From assembly GCA_947492185.1 (NCBI GenBank), contig CANLMR010000010.1, positions 38,776 to 102,775 of the forward strand: a stretch of DNA of 64,000 bases, given 5' to 3'. This document shows, in pieces, positions 17,828-26,850 of this stretch. The first letter of the stretch is position 1. Every line of letters starts with the position of its first letter. A program made the position numbers and the translations under genes. The notes beneath the pieces are model-generated. The model did not search any database, was not told the origin of the DNA, and saw nothing but the letters and a program-made list of their open reading frames with translations. This DNA is from an uncultured Tenacibaculum sp. (GTDB taxonomy: Bacteria; Bacteroidota; Bacteroidia; Flavobacteriales; Flavobacteriaceae).

Positions 17828-17857
17828 ACCCAATTCAAAAATGAATTGGGTATTTTT
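17828..17857 (+). terminator. Terminator after the ExbB-like gene
   Basis: ACCCAATTC and GAATTGGGT form a 9-bp stem with a 6-base loop, followed by A then five T. It ends just before the next gene starts at 17863. Confidence 0.7.
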
Positions 17858-17862
17858 GTGTT

Positions 17863-18099
17863 ATGGAAAGAAGGATTAAATTAATCTGGGATTTTAAAGG
17901 TCCTGATGCACTAGAAACAGCAAAACACCATTGTATTCATTTAAGAGAATTTTCTCAACTAGAAAATTTGAAGTACCATGAGGTAGACCATAAAGAGTTT
18001 AATGAAATGTATACAATCGCTTTCATTACTGTAGATGAATCTAATATGAAAATTTTTAGAGATGCTTTAAAGCCACATCGTGGTGAATTGGCTGATTAA
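17863..18099 (+). CDS. 78-residue conserved hypothetical protein
   Basis: A small soluble protein, MERRIKLIWDFKGPDALETA onward, rich in His and acidic residues, with no signal peptide or membrane segment. I recognise no family. It starts 6 bases after the terminator T-run of the ExbB-like gene, so it may have very little leader or be reached by read-through. It is convergent with the fatty acid hydroxylase gene, with one base between the stop codons. The ferredoxin-like pattern of short strands and helices is only a guess. Confidence 0.7.
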   Translation: MERRIKLIWDFKGPDALETAKHHCIHLREFSQLENLKYHEVDHKEFNEMYTIAFITVDESNMKIFRDALKPHRGELAD

Positions 18100-18100
18100 A

Positions 18101-18868
18101 TTAATTTTCTGAAGAGGTAGTTTTTTCGAAAGTGGTATCATAATCTTCTCTGATAGTTCCCATCATTCTATCCCAAAAAAGAAAGTATAGTCCATAATTT
18201 CCATTAAATCTTTTATGATGTAAATTATGAGATACAGAAGTGTTTATCCATTTACCAATAATTGTTTTATGAAATCCTTTAGGATACAATTCAAACCCTA
18301 AATGTCCATATACATTGTAAATGATTTGAAAAAGAAAGAAGAACCCAAAAGCAGAGATATGTACAGGCAAAGAGAAAGCTATAATCGGAGCAATTAAAGC
18401 TTCCAGGAATCCTTCAAGAGGATGAAACGCATATGCTGTCCATGGTGATGGATTTGTTGATTTATGATGAATTAAATGTACTTTTCTATACAGTTTTGGA
18501 TGATGCATCATTCTATGCATCCAGTAAAAGTATGTATCGTGAATAAAGAGCATCCAAACCCAGCTAAAAATATAGTAGCTAACACTATGTTCTTTAAAGT
18601 CAAAGTAAATATTGGTATACGAGATTAAATAGAAAAAGATAATCAAAGAAACTGTAGCGAATATTGAAACAGAAATTAAAGAATACCCAATATCTCTTTT
18701 ATAGTCTTTGATTTTTGGTAGTTTCTTTTGAATTTTTCTAAACCAAAATTGTTTTTTAAATAAAATATAAAATAGTAAAAACGCAATACTCGCTGTTAGT
18801 AAGTATCTACTTAGAATAACAGTACCTCCATTAAGCCAATAATCTAAAAAATTATCACTTTGAATCAT
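18101..18868 (-). CDS. Fatty acid hydroxylase / sterol desaturase family protein
   Basis: A 255-residue integral membrane di-iron oxygenase. It has several hydrophobic segments and the family His clusters: HDTYFYWMHRMMHH, HLIHHKS, and a C-terminal HNLHHKRFNGNYG. The family hydroxylates or desaturates lipids; in Bacteroidetes, substrates include fatty acids and carotenoid-like lipids, and the exact one cannot be told. It has no operon partner: its upstream side is a divergent gap of 131 bases and downstream it is convergent with a small gene. Confidence 0.88.
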   Translation of the reverse strand: MIQSDNFLDYWLNGGTVILSRYLLTASIAFLLFYILFKKQFWFRKIQKKLPKIKDYKRDIGYSLISVSIFATVSLIIFFYLISYTNIYFDFKEHSVSYYIFSWVWMLFIHDTYFYWMHRMMHHPKLYRKVHLIHHKSTNPSPWTAYAFHPLEGFLEALIAPIIAFSLPVHISAFGFFFLFQIIYNVYGHLGFELYPKGFHKTIIGKWINTSVSHNLHHKRFNGNYGLYFLFWDRMMGTIREDYDTTFEKTTSSEN

Positions 18869-18999
18869 TTACTAAAAGTAAGGTTAATTAAATTTTTTTC
18901 AAAATTCTGCGTTAGCAAGATATTGAATTGATTTTTACTTGTAAGTTAAAGATTAGTTTAAAATTAAATTATCGTATTTTGTACTTTATATCGTAGTAT

Positions 19000-19617
19000 A
19001 TGTTTTATAGATTAACATTGTTTCTAGTTTTTATTTGCTTTACTAATTATGCACAGCATGATTATTCTACTTTCAATGCTCATAAGTCATTAGTAAGATC
19101 AATAGAAATTAGTGATGATGTTATTGAAGGAAGAACCGCTTTTTTTGAGAAACAAGCAGATCAAAAACCGCTGATGTTCCAGAAAACAAGAGTTAGACTA
19201 GGAGAGTTGAATAGATTGGCAAATAACTTATCTAAGTTTATTCTAAAAACACAGAAGGAAGTGAATTCTGAAAGAGTTTTGTATGATTTACTTGATGAAG
19301 ATTTTTACAAGAAAATTTTATTTAAACACAATGGAAATTTAACTAAAAAAGCAAAACGATTAAAACTTAAAATTGATAGTTTATATAATATTTCTGTTCA
19401 AATTAATGTGCATAAATTATCTCAATTAGAAAATTTTTCTGAAGGTCATTTTAAAACCAACGGAGAATATTATGATCATGATGGTAACCAAATATCATTT
19501 TTTGAACAGCTTTTTTATGATAAATCAAACTACGGTATTATGATGTCTATGAACTATTTGTTATTAGATGTCAAAACTTTTCAATTATTGTATTATGGAA
19601 CAATAATGAGTTACTAA
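19000..19617 (+). CDS. Exported protein of unknown function
   Basis: A 205-residue protein with a signal peptide (FYRLTLFLVFICFTNYAQ) and a mature part rich in Lys and Leu that looks largely helical. I recognise no domain. It is followed after 18 bases by a small acidic protein on the same strand, so the two may form an operon. The ATG at 19000 directly begins the signal peptide and is a good start. Confidence 0.75.
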   Translation: MFYRLTLFLVFICFTNYAQHDYSTFNAHKSLVRSIEISDDVIEGRTAFFEKQADQKPLMFQKTRVRLGELNRLANNLSKFILKTQKEVNSERVLYDLLDEDFYKKILFKHNGNLTKKAKRLKLKIDSLYNISVQINVHKLSQLENFSEGHFKTNGEYYDHDGNQISFFEQLFYDKSNYGIMMSMNYLLLDVKTFQLLYYGTIMSY

Positions 19618-19635
19618 CATTAAAACCAAACGATT

Positions 19636-19929
19636 ATGTATTTAATTAATTTACAAGCAAAGCCAAAAAAAGGCTCAGAGTATTATGAGAAAGTAGCGGG
19701 AGCTTTTGTAAGTGTATATATCGATTATGTAGATGCTGAAGGAGCAATTCAATTAGCTAAATATTACACAGAAGAAGAAGGGTGGAAAGTAAATAATGTA
19801 GAAGATGAGTTCTTCGAGATTGAAAATAAAAAAGAATTAGATAAAGAAAACCGTGAATTTTACGATGAAGCAAAAGAATACGGTTATACAATGATATTTA
19901 ATGGTTATGAATCTGATGAAGAAGAATAA
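19636..19929 (+). CDS. 97-residue acidic hypothetical protein
   Basis: A small cytoplasmic protein (MYLINLQAKPKKGSEYYEKV onward) with a strongly acidic C-terminus (YESDEEE). I recognise no family; the N-terminal half has alternating strand- and helix-like patterns. It follows the exported protein gene and ends one base before the convergent stop codon of the HI0933-type flavoprotein gene. Confidence 0.75.
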   Translation: MYLINLQAKPKKGSEYYEKVAGAFVSVYIDYVDAEGAIQLAKYYTEEEGWKVNNVEDEFFEIENKKELDKENREFYDEAKEYGYTMIFNGYESDEEE

Positions 19930-19930
19930 A

Positions 19931-21142
19931 TTAATCTTCTGTTAGTGCGTTAGCACAAATCCAACCACCAGTCCATGCGTTTTGAAAGTTGAATCCCCCG
20001 GTAACGGCATCAATATTTAAAATCTCTCCTACAAAGAATAAGTTCTTATGGAGTTTACTTTCAAAACGTTTAAAGTTTATTTCTTTTAAATCAATTCCAC
20101 CAGCAGTTACAAATTCTTCTTTGAAGGTAGATTTACCATCAGCTTTGAAAGTTGCTTTAGTGATTTGTTGAGCAAGTGCGCTAATTTGATTTTTATTTAA
20201 ATCCGCCCAGTTTTGTTGTAGTCGAATTTTACTAGCAACTATCAATCTTTCCCATAAACGTCTTGGTATTTCTTGGAAAGGAGACTTTAAACCAATTTGT
20301 TTTCGAGCGTTATTTTTTTTGAGATTCGTTAGTTCCTCTAAAATTTCATCTTCAGATTTTGAAAGCCAATTAACAATTACGGTATATTTATAGTTTTTAT
20401 CAGCTAAAATTCTAGCGCCAAAAGCAGATAGCTTTAAAACAGCCGGACCACTCATTCCCCAGTGAGTAATTAAAAGTGGGCCATAGTTTTCAAGTTTCGT
20501 TCCGTTAATTTTTACCGTTGCATTAGGTACGGAAACTCCACCTAAATCTGTAATACGATCATCTTTTATGTTGAAGGTAAACAACGATGGAACTGTAGGG
20601 ATTATAGTATGGTTTAATTCTGTAGAAATACCCCAAATCTTTTTACTACTACCAGCAGCAATTACTAATTTATCTGCAATGAATTCCTCTTCCTTAGTTT
20701 TTATAATCCATTTTTCCCCTTCTTGATAAAAAGTTGTAACACCTTTACTGGTCAAAACTTTAATGTTAAGTCTATTAATTTCTTTCTGGAAACAATCAAT
20801 AATTGCTTGTGAAGTGTTTGCTTCTGGGAAAACTCTATTATCTCCTTCAATTTTTAATGGAACACCTTTGTTTTCAAACCACTCAAAAGTATCTCCTGTC
20901 ATAAATTGGTGAAAGGGACCTAAAAGTTCTTTCTGACCTCTTGGATAGAATTTTGTTAATTCTTTAGGTTCAAAACAAGCATGAGTTACATTACATCGCC
21001 CACCACCAGAAATCTTTACTTTTTGTAATACATCTTTTCCTTTTTCAAGAATGGTTATGTCTAAATTAGGATTTAACTCTTTTGCATTTATAGCCGTGAA
21101 AAATCCAGCTGCTCCACCACCAATAATAACCACTTTACTCAT
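19931..21142 (-). CDS. HI0933/YhiN-type FAD-dependent oxidoreductase
   Basis: A 403-residue flavoprotein. The N-terminal dinucleotide fold VVIIGGGAAGFFTAINA, the block VKISGGGRCNVTHA and the C-terminal AGGIDLKEI and VGEILNIDAVTGGFNFQNAWTGG are hallmarks of the HI0933/BaiN family. Substrates of most members are unknown. Its ATG overlaps the stop of the GYDIA kinase by 4 bases, so it is translationally coupled to an isoprenoid operon; this may be a hint that it reduces a prenyl compound, but that is inference only. Confidence 0.9.
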   Translation of the reverse strand: MSKVVIIGGGAAGFFTAINAKELNPNLDITILEKGKDVLQKVKISGGGRCNVTHACFEPKELTKFYPRGQKELLGPFHQFMTGDTFEWFENKGVPLKIEGDNRVFPEANTSQAIIDCFQKEINRLNIKVLTSKGVTTFYQEGEKWIIKTKEEEFIADKLVIAAGSSKKIWGISTELNHTIIPTVPSLFTFNIKDDRITDLGGVSVPNATVKINGTKLENYGPLLITHWGMSGPAVLKLSAFGARILADKNYKYTVIVNWLSKSEDEILEELTNLKKNNARKQIGLKSPFQEIPRRLWERLIVASKIRLQQNWADLNKNQISALAQQITKATFKADGKSTFKEEFVTAGGIDLKEINFKRFESKLHKNLFFVGEILNIDAVTGGFNFQNAWTGGWICANALTED

Positions 21143-22068
21143 AAAACCATTTCTTTATAAGGAATTACAGTTGTATATCCTTTTGTATTAAAATAATCTG
21201 CCGAATCTTTATTTCCTGTAGCAAGTACAAAATCGCCACCCCAAGCACCTAAACTTTTTATCTCTCCAGAATAATCAGAAAATAATCTGTCTTTTACTTT
21301 AGGCAATTCAACAATTGAAGAAATAATATTTTCATGTTCCAATATGAGCTGTTCTAAATCTGATAAATTATTTACGGTAATCATGTTCTTAGAGATTTCA
21401 GAAATCAATTGAATTTCTTTATCAATATGTTGTTTCTTCTCTTTGTATCTTTTAATTCCTTCTCGGCTGTTTTGCTTCTGATTCAAATACACAAAAAATA
21501 GATTATCTGCGAAAGTAGGAGAGAAGTTGACTTTAGAGACAATAGGTTTTTTATTCTCTAATTCATAAAAAATAGCAGTGTCGTTTTGAGCGCATGCTAT
21601 ATCATATCCACTCCCGGAAAAAGCATTCCATAATAAATCAAAAGCATTTACATTGGCCCAAGAAGCTATGTTGTTTATTAATGTAGATGAGCTTCCTAAT
21701 CCCCAATTTTGCGGAAAAGTCAAATTCGTTTTTACAATAGATCCTTTTTCTGTTTGTAAGAAATCTGGATTCAGTTTTCTAGCTTCTTGAAGTATGTTTT
21801 GTAAAGTTTCAGCAATAGTTTCAGAACTTCCTTCTTTATCGGAATTGAATGTAGCCGAGATTAATCTCAGTTTTGGTAAACTAAACTGAGCTTCAAACCA
21901 ACAAATATTATCATTTGTATAACTTCCCCAAACTAAAACAGGTTCTTCAATAGGTTCAATTATTAGATCTTGCCCATATTTTGTTGGAACAGCTAATGAA
22001 GTTGCTCCGTCTAAAACAACATATTCTCCTGTTAGTAATAATTTTCCGTTTGAGTAAAACTTATTCAA
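21139..22068 (-). CDS. GYDIA-family GHMP kinase (possible phosphomevalonate kinase)
   Basis: A 309-residue kinase. The N-terminus FYSNGKLLLTGEYVVLDGA is GHMP motif 1, PQNWGLGSSSTLI (119-131) is the nucleotide loop, SGSGYDIA (151-158) is the family's name motif and LGAWGGDFVLATG is the C-terminal motif. It starts with TTG; no ATG is available. It lies in one operon with HMG-CoA reductase, and mevalonate kinase and decarboxylase are close by, while no classical phosphomevalonate kinase is seen. That makes it a good candidate for the missing step, although this is inference from context and fold. Confidence 0.85.
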   Translation of the reverse strand: MNKFYSNGKLLLTGEYVVLDGATSLAVPTKYGQDLIIEPIEEPVLVWGSYTNDNICWFEAQFSLPKLRLISATFNSDKEGSSETIAETLQNILQEARKLNPDFLQTEKGSIVKTNLTFPQNWGLGSSSTLINNIASWANVNAFDLLWNAFSGSGYDIACAQNDTAIFYELENKKPIVSKVNFSPTFADNLFFVYLNQKQNSREGIKRYKEKKQHIDKEIQLISEISKNMITVNNLSDLEQLILEHENIISSIVELPKVKDRLFSDYSGEIKSLGAWGGDFVLATGNKDSADYFNTKGYTTVIPYKEMVL

Positions 22069-22077
22069 AATAATATT

Positions 22078-22761
22078 TTAGAAATTTATTTTTATTGCTA
22101 TTTCTGATGATGTGGATTCTCCGTTAATTGTTCTAGGAAAAAATAACTTTTGATTATCAATGATTTCAAAAATAACATCTTCTTTCACATTAATTAATTG
22201 TTTTCTAAAAGATTTTATATCTATCATTAATTTTCTTTGTGTATTTGCCTTGATAGATAAAACTTTACACACTCCTTTTGAATCTATTTGAAGTGAAATA
22301 AGAATGAAATTATACTTTGATTTTATGTTTTCAATCTGTCTACTTGATAGATTTTCTTTAATAAATTCAGCTAGGTTTTTTTCTTTGATAAAAAAAGTAG
22401 CATTTCTATTTCCTAATCCAATTTTATCTAATGAGTCTGCTTTTCTTTCTGTGTACTTTATGAAGTTAATCTTGAATTTTTCATTCAGGAGTGTTTTTAT
22501 CTTCATATTGTAACAATCTTCTACAAAAACTGAAGGAAACTCAACACGAACTTCCATATTCTCTATTACTCTTTTTTGAGTATTAATAAAAGGATTCGAT
22601 TTTTGGATTTTTAAAATATAAGTATCCTTAGCAAAATCATTTATGGCTTTTTTAAATTCATTTTTACACTTGCTTGTTGTAGTGTCAATTTTAAATTCAA
22701 ATTGAGCAAAAGATTGCTGCACTAGGAAAAGGCTAAAAAATAAAAGTGATTTATTAAACAT
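22078..22761 (-). CDS. Exported protein of unknown function
   Basis: I set the start at the ATG at 22761, which begins a clean signal peptide (MFNKSLLFFSLFLVQQSFAQ) and leaves one base between this gene and the HMG-CoA reductase stop; an upstream frame extension adds seven residues and spoils the signal. The mature part of about 207 residues is basic. Its C-terminal half (about 150-227) has alternating strands that could be a TonB-C-like fold, but this is weak. It sits between HMG-CoA reductase and the GYDIA kinase. No function can be assigned. Confidence 0.75.
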   Translation of the reverse strand: MFNKSLLFFSLFLVQQSFAQFEFKIDTTTSKCKNEFKKAINDFAKDTYILKIQKSNPFINTQKRVIENMEVRVEFPSVFVEDCYNMKIKTLLNEKFKINFIKYTERKADSLDKIGLGNRNATFFIKEKNLAEFIKENLSSRQIENIKSKYNFILISLQIDSKGVCKVLSIKANTQRKLMIDIKSFRKQLINVKEDVIFEIIDNQKLFFPRTINGESTSSEIAIKINF

Positions 22762-22762
22762 T

Positions 22763-24502
22763 TTATTTCTGTAACAATCCAAATTGTTTAAAGTGATGTG
22801 TGAAGTGTTTTATTTGAAACTTTTTCCAATATTCAAAATCCAATTCACCAAAGAAAGGATGTGTTACGATTCTAGTACTATCTTTTTCAAAAACATCAAA
22901 AAATACCTTTACCTGATATATTAAATCATCGATAGCTTCACTAATTGAGCTGAATTTTAAAGGTGTTGGGTTTTCGGATAAAAACGAAGCTTTAAAACCA
23001 ACTTGTAATTCGTTTTCTGTATTTAAAAAAGGCTTTCTTCTAGCTGCTTTTTCATTCTCAACAAAAACATCGACTTTCCAGTTTCCATTGGCAATTTGAG
23101 TTACTGAACTTAAATGTTCAATCATTTGTTGCGCATTCATACTGCCAAAAACAGGTTTTATGTTATTTGTTAATTTTAGTAATTGTGTTCTTATTTCTTT
23201 TTCATTTGAAAAATCTACCCAATTAACACTCGGTTTTCTTAACGCATTTAGTTTTTCAACAACGGCACTATGCGAAACTGTTCTGTTTTCAAAATAGGTA
23301 ACCACTTGATCTTTCTCAGTTACAGTCGCATTATGTTGATTTAAGATATTCATCAAATGCATTTTCATGTGTCCGTGTTGAATACCTTTTGTTGTTAATG
23401 CTCTTAAAGCAGCAAAGTTTTGTGCTAAACCGGCTGCAGCAATAATTTGCATTAAAGTTCTGGCTGAAGGTTTTTGCATCATGTCTAGCGATAATTTTGC
23501 CATAGGATGCAAAGCAGTTAAACCGCCAACGGTTCCAAGCGCCAATGGAATTTCAATCCAAAATCTAAAAATACCATCTTTCACTTCACAATGAGTCAAA
23601 CTAGAATATTCACCATTTCTAGCAGCATAAGCATGTGCTCCAGATTCTATAGCTCTAAAATCATTTCCTGTGGCAAGGACAACAGCATCAATTCCATTCA
23701 TAATACCTTTGTTATGAGTCACTGCTCTGTAAGGTTCTATTTCAGCAATCTTAACAGCTTGTTCAAATTTATAAGCGAACTTTTCCGGATTTTCTCCGCC
23801 TAAATCTTCTATCGGACAACTCACTTCTGCTTGAACTATACATTCTGGAACATAATTAGACAAAATGCTCATGATGATCTCTATATCATTATTTTGAAAT
23901 CGTTTTGCGATTCCTTCTAAACAAGAATTGATAAAATTTGCTCCCATGCTATCTTTTGTTTCAAAAGTTACATGTAGTTGATAATAATCAGATAATTTAT
24001 CAGTTTTATCAATCAATTCAATATCTAAGATTCCACCACCACGTTTTTCCATGTTTTTAGTAATAGAAGCAGTAGCAGCATATAGTTCAGTTTTATTGCT
24101 TTGAAAATATGTTTCTAAGTCAGATTTATCTCCAGCATAAATAAAATGAACTTGTCCAATTTTTGTTGTGGATATTACTTTAGTTCTAAAACCACCTCTA
24201 GTACTCCAATATTTTGCCACTTTAGAAGCAGCTGCAACAACAGAGCTTTCTTCAACTACCATTGGAACTACATATTCTCTTCCGTTGATAACAAAGTTTG
24301 GAGCAATGCCATATGGCATGTAAAAGTTTGAAATAGTATTTTCTATAAAATCATCATGAAGTTGCTGCAGTTTTTTATCAACATTCCAATATTGTTTTAT
24401 GGTTTGAATGATTTCTGGCTGGTTGTTGAAATAGTTTTCAGCTAACCAATCAATTTTCTCTTCTTTACTTAGTTTTGAGAAACCGGAAATAATCTTCGAC
24501 AT
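22763..24502 (-). CDS. mvaA: HMG-CoA reductase with a C-terminal DinB-like domain
   Basis: It reduces (or in class II enzymes may oxidise) between HMG-CoA and mevalonate. Residues 1 to about 425 are a complete class II reductase: VVEESSVVAAASKVA (catalytic Glu), THNKGIMNGID (catalytic Lys), ATGNDFRAIESGAHAYA (catalytic Asp) and GIQHGHM (374-379, catalytic His). Class II enzymes normally end near 430, but here about 145 further residues follow. They resemble a DinB/DUF1569-type four-helix domain, with MNAQQMIEHLSSV and HPFFGELDFEYWKKFQIKHF then THHFKQFG. The frame is continuous. It is the first gene of an operon with an exported protein, the GYDIA kinase and a flavoprotein. Confidence 0.92.
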   Translation of the reverse strand: MSKIISGFSKLSKEEKIDWLAENYFNNQPEIIQTIKQYWNVDKKLQQLHDDFIENTISNFYMPYGIAPNFVINGREYVVPMVVEESSVVAAASKVAKYWSTRGGFRTKVISTTKIGQVHFIYAGDKSDLETYFQSNKTELYAATASITKNMEKRGGGILDIELIDKTDKLSDYYQLHVTFETKDSMGANFINSCLEGIAKRFQNNDIEIIMSILSNYVPECIVQAEVSCPIEDLGGENPEKFAYKFEQAVKIAEIEPYRAVTHNKGIMNGIDAVVLATGNDFRAIESGAHAYAARNGEYSSLTHCEVKDGIFRFWIEIPLALGTVGGLTALHPMAKLSLDMMQKPSARTLMQIIAAAGLAQNFAALRALTTKGIQHGHMKMHLMNILNQHNATVTEKDQVVTYFENRTVSHSAVVEKLNALRKPSVNWVDFSNEKEIRTQLLKLTNNIKPVFGSMNAQQMIEHLSSVTQIANGNWKVDVFVENEKAARRKPFLNTENELQVGFKASFLSENPTPLKFSSISEAIDDLIYQVKVFFDVFEKDSTRIVTHPFFGELDFEYWKKFQIKHFTHHFKQFGLLQK

Positions 24503-24650
24503 TCATCTTGTTTTAAAGAAAACAAAGATAAATCTTTCCGCTAAAAGAGATTTAGTTATTGTACTTTTCTGTTAAATTACAGTAAAGTTTATTATTTTTT
24601 CGTAAACTTGGCAGTCGTTTTATCAAATTATCAAATAAATCATTTTTTTG

Positions 24651-26828
24651 ATGGGAAAATCAAGCTTATTAGCAATTTTGGTAGTATTGTTTATAGGGAA
24701 CAGTATTACAATTACTTCACAAGGAAACAAGGAAATAACTTTAGAAGAAATTTGGTCTGGTGCTTTTAGAACTGATCGTATGAATGCATTAAATTCTATG
24801 AATGGAGATTTCTATTCGGTTCTAAATTCAAATCGAGAAACAAGAAGCACTTCTGTAGATAAATATAGTTATGCAACTCAGCAAAAGGTAGAAACTATTG
24901 TGGATAGTAAAGACTTGTTTGATTTAGCTTATTTTACTTCATATTCTTTTAATAATGATGAAACTAAACTATTATTAGGGACAGATTTTAAAAAAGTATA
25001 TCGTCATTCTCAAAAAGGTACATATTATGTATATGATGTAAAAACAAAAGAATTAACGCTTTTAGGTAAAGCTATTCAAGAACCTACGTTTTCTCCAGAT
25101 AGTAAAAAAGTAGCCTACGCTAAAGACAATAATCTTTATGTAAGAAACTTGGAAGAAAATAGAGAGATTAAAGTTACTAATGACGGTAAGTTTAATTATA
25201 TTATTAACGGAACAACTGATTGGGTGTATGAAGAGGAATTCGCTTTTGTAAGGGCTTTTGATTGGAGTGCAGATAGTAATTATGTAGCATTTTTACGTTT
25301 TGATGAAAGTGAAGTAGCCCAGTTCTCTATGAATGTAACAGGAATGAATCTATATCCTTCAATGAATACATTTAAGTATCCAAAAGCAGGTGAGAAGAAT
25401 GCAAAAGTTACTTTAAATCTTTTCACTGTTAGTGATAAAAGCGTAAAGAAAATAGAACTTTCTGGCTACGAATATATTCCAAGAATTCAATGGACGAAAG
25501 AACCTACTATTTTAGCTATTACAACATTAAATCGTCATCAGAACGATTTGAACCTATATTTCTATGATGCAAAAACAAATGCAGCTAAAGTTGTATTGAA
25601 TGAAAAAGATTCAGCTTACGTTGATGTTCAAGATAACTTAACATTTTTAGATGATAATAGCTTTATTTGGACTAGTGAAAAAGATGGTTTTAATCATATT
25701 TATCATTATGATAAAACGGGTGCGTTAAAAAACCAAGTTACTAAAGGGAATTGGGAAGTAACTAAATACTACGGTTTTGATGAAACTTCCAAAAAAGTAT
25801 TCTATCAATCAGTAGAAAACGGATCAATAAATAGAGGAGTTTATAGTATTGGAATTGATGGTTCAGGAAAGAAATTGTTAAGCCCAAAAACAGGACAAAG
25901 TAGTGCTTCATTTAGTAAGAACATGAAGTATTTTATTAATTCTCATTCTTCAGCTACTCAAGTTCCTACTTATACATTGTTTGATGGTTTAGGAAAGAAA
26001 ATTAAAACCTTGAAAGATAATCTTGAGCTTCAAGTAAAAACGGGAGCTTATAAAATGAGTAAGAAAGAATTCTTTACCTATAAGATTAATGGTAACGATT
26101 TAAATATGTGGGTGATTAAACCTGCGGATTTTGATCCTAATAAAAAGTATCCATTATTAATGTTCCAATATTCTGGGCCTGGTTCTCAACAAGTAGCAAA
26201 CCGTTGGAATTCTAGTAATGATTATTGGCATCAAATGTTAGCACAAAAAGGAATTGTTATTGCTTGTGTTGATGGTAGGGGAACTGGATTAAAAGGAAGA
26301 GATTTTAAGAAAGTTACTCAGAAAGAATTAGGTAAATATGAAGTAGAAGATCAAATAGCAGCAGCAAAGTTTTTCTCTACTGAATCGTATATTGATGCAA
26401 ACAAAATTGGGATTTGGGGTTGGTCTTATGGTGGTTTCATGAGTACAAACTGTATCTTAAAAGGAAATGATGTATTCTCTATGGCAATTGCTGTTGCTCC
26501 AGTAACTTCTTGGCGTTTTTATGATACAGTATATACTGAGCGTTATATGACAACTCCACAAGAAAATCCATCTGGTTATGATGAAAATTCTCCGATTTCT
26601 CATGCAGAGAAATTAAAAGGAAAATACCTGCTAGTTCATGGTTCTGGCGATGACAATGTACATGTTCAAAACACAATGAGAATGGTAAATGCTTTAGTGG
26701 AAAATAATAAGCAATTTGACTTGTTTATTTACCCAGATAGAGCACACGGAATTTATAAAGGAAAAAACACGAGATTACATTTATTTACAAAGCTAACCAA
26801 CTTTGTGCTTAACAATCTGAAAAACTAG
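24651..26828 (+). CDS. Dipeptidyl peptidase IV (S9B serine protease)
   Basis: It releases dipeptides, typically Xaa-Pro, from peptide N-termini in the periplasm. I set the start at the ATG at 24651; a TTG just before adds only one residue. A signal peptide (about 1-24) is followed by a beta-propeller domain with the substrate-binding block DWVYEEEFAF (the paired Glu that binds the peptide N-terminus), then an alpha/beta hydrolase domain with the nucleophile in GWSYGGFMS, Asp in GSGDDNVH and His in DRAHGIY. Length (725) is normal. Two POT dipeptide transporters follow within 25 bases each, which makes a peptide-use operon. Confidence 0.95.
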   Translation: MGKSSLLAILVVLFIGNSITITSQGNKEITLEEIWSGAFRTDRMNALNSMNGDFYSVLNSNRETRSTSVDKYSYATQQKVETIVDSKDLFDLAYFTSYSFNNDETKLLLGTDFKKVYRHSQKGTYYVYDVKTKELTLLGKAIQEPTFSPDSKKVAYAKDNNLYVRNLEENREIKVTNDGKFNYIINGTTDWVYEEEFAFVRAFDWSADSNYVAFLRFDESEVAQFSMNVTGMNLYPSMNTFKYPKAGEKNAKVTLNLFTVSDKSVKKIELSGYEYIPRIQWTKEPTILAITTLNRHQNDLNLYFYDAKTNAAKVVLNEKDSAYVDVQDNLTFLDDNSFIWTSEKDGFNHIYHYDKTGALKNQVTKGNWEVTKYYGFDETSKKVFYQSVENGSINRGVYSIGIDGSGKKLLSPKTGQSSASFSKNMKYFINSHSSATQVPTYTLFDGLGKKIKTLKDNLELQVKTGAYKMSKKEFFTYKINGNDLNMWVIKPADFDPNKKYPLLMFQYSGPGSQQVANRWNSSNDYWHQMLAQKGIVIACVDGRGTGLKGRDFKKVTQKELGKYEVEDQIAAAKFFSTESYIDANKIGIWGWSYGGFMSTNCILKGNDVFSMAIAVAPVTSWRFYDTVYTERYMTTPQENPSGYDENSPISHAEKLKGKYLLVHGSGDDNVHVQNTMRMVNALVENNKQFDLFIYPDRAHGIYKGKNTRLHLFTKLTNFVLNNLKN

Positions 26829-26850
26829 TAAAAACTAAAACTTACAATTA

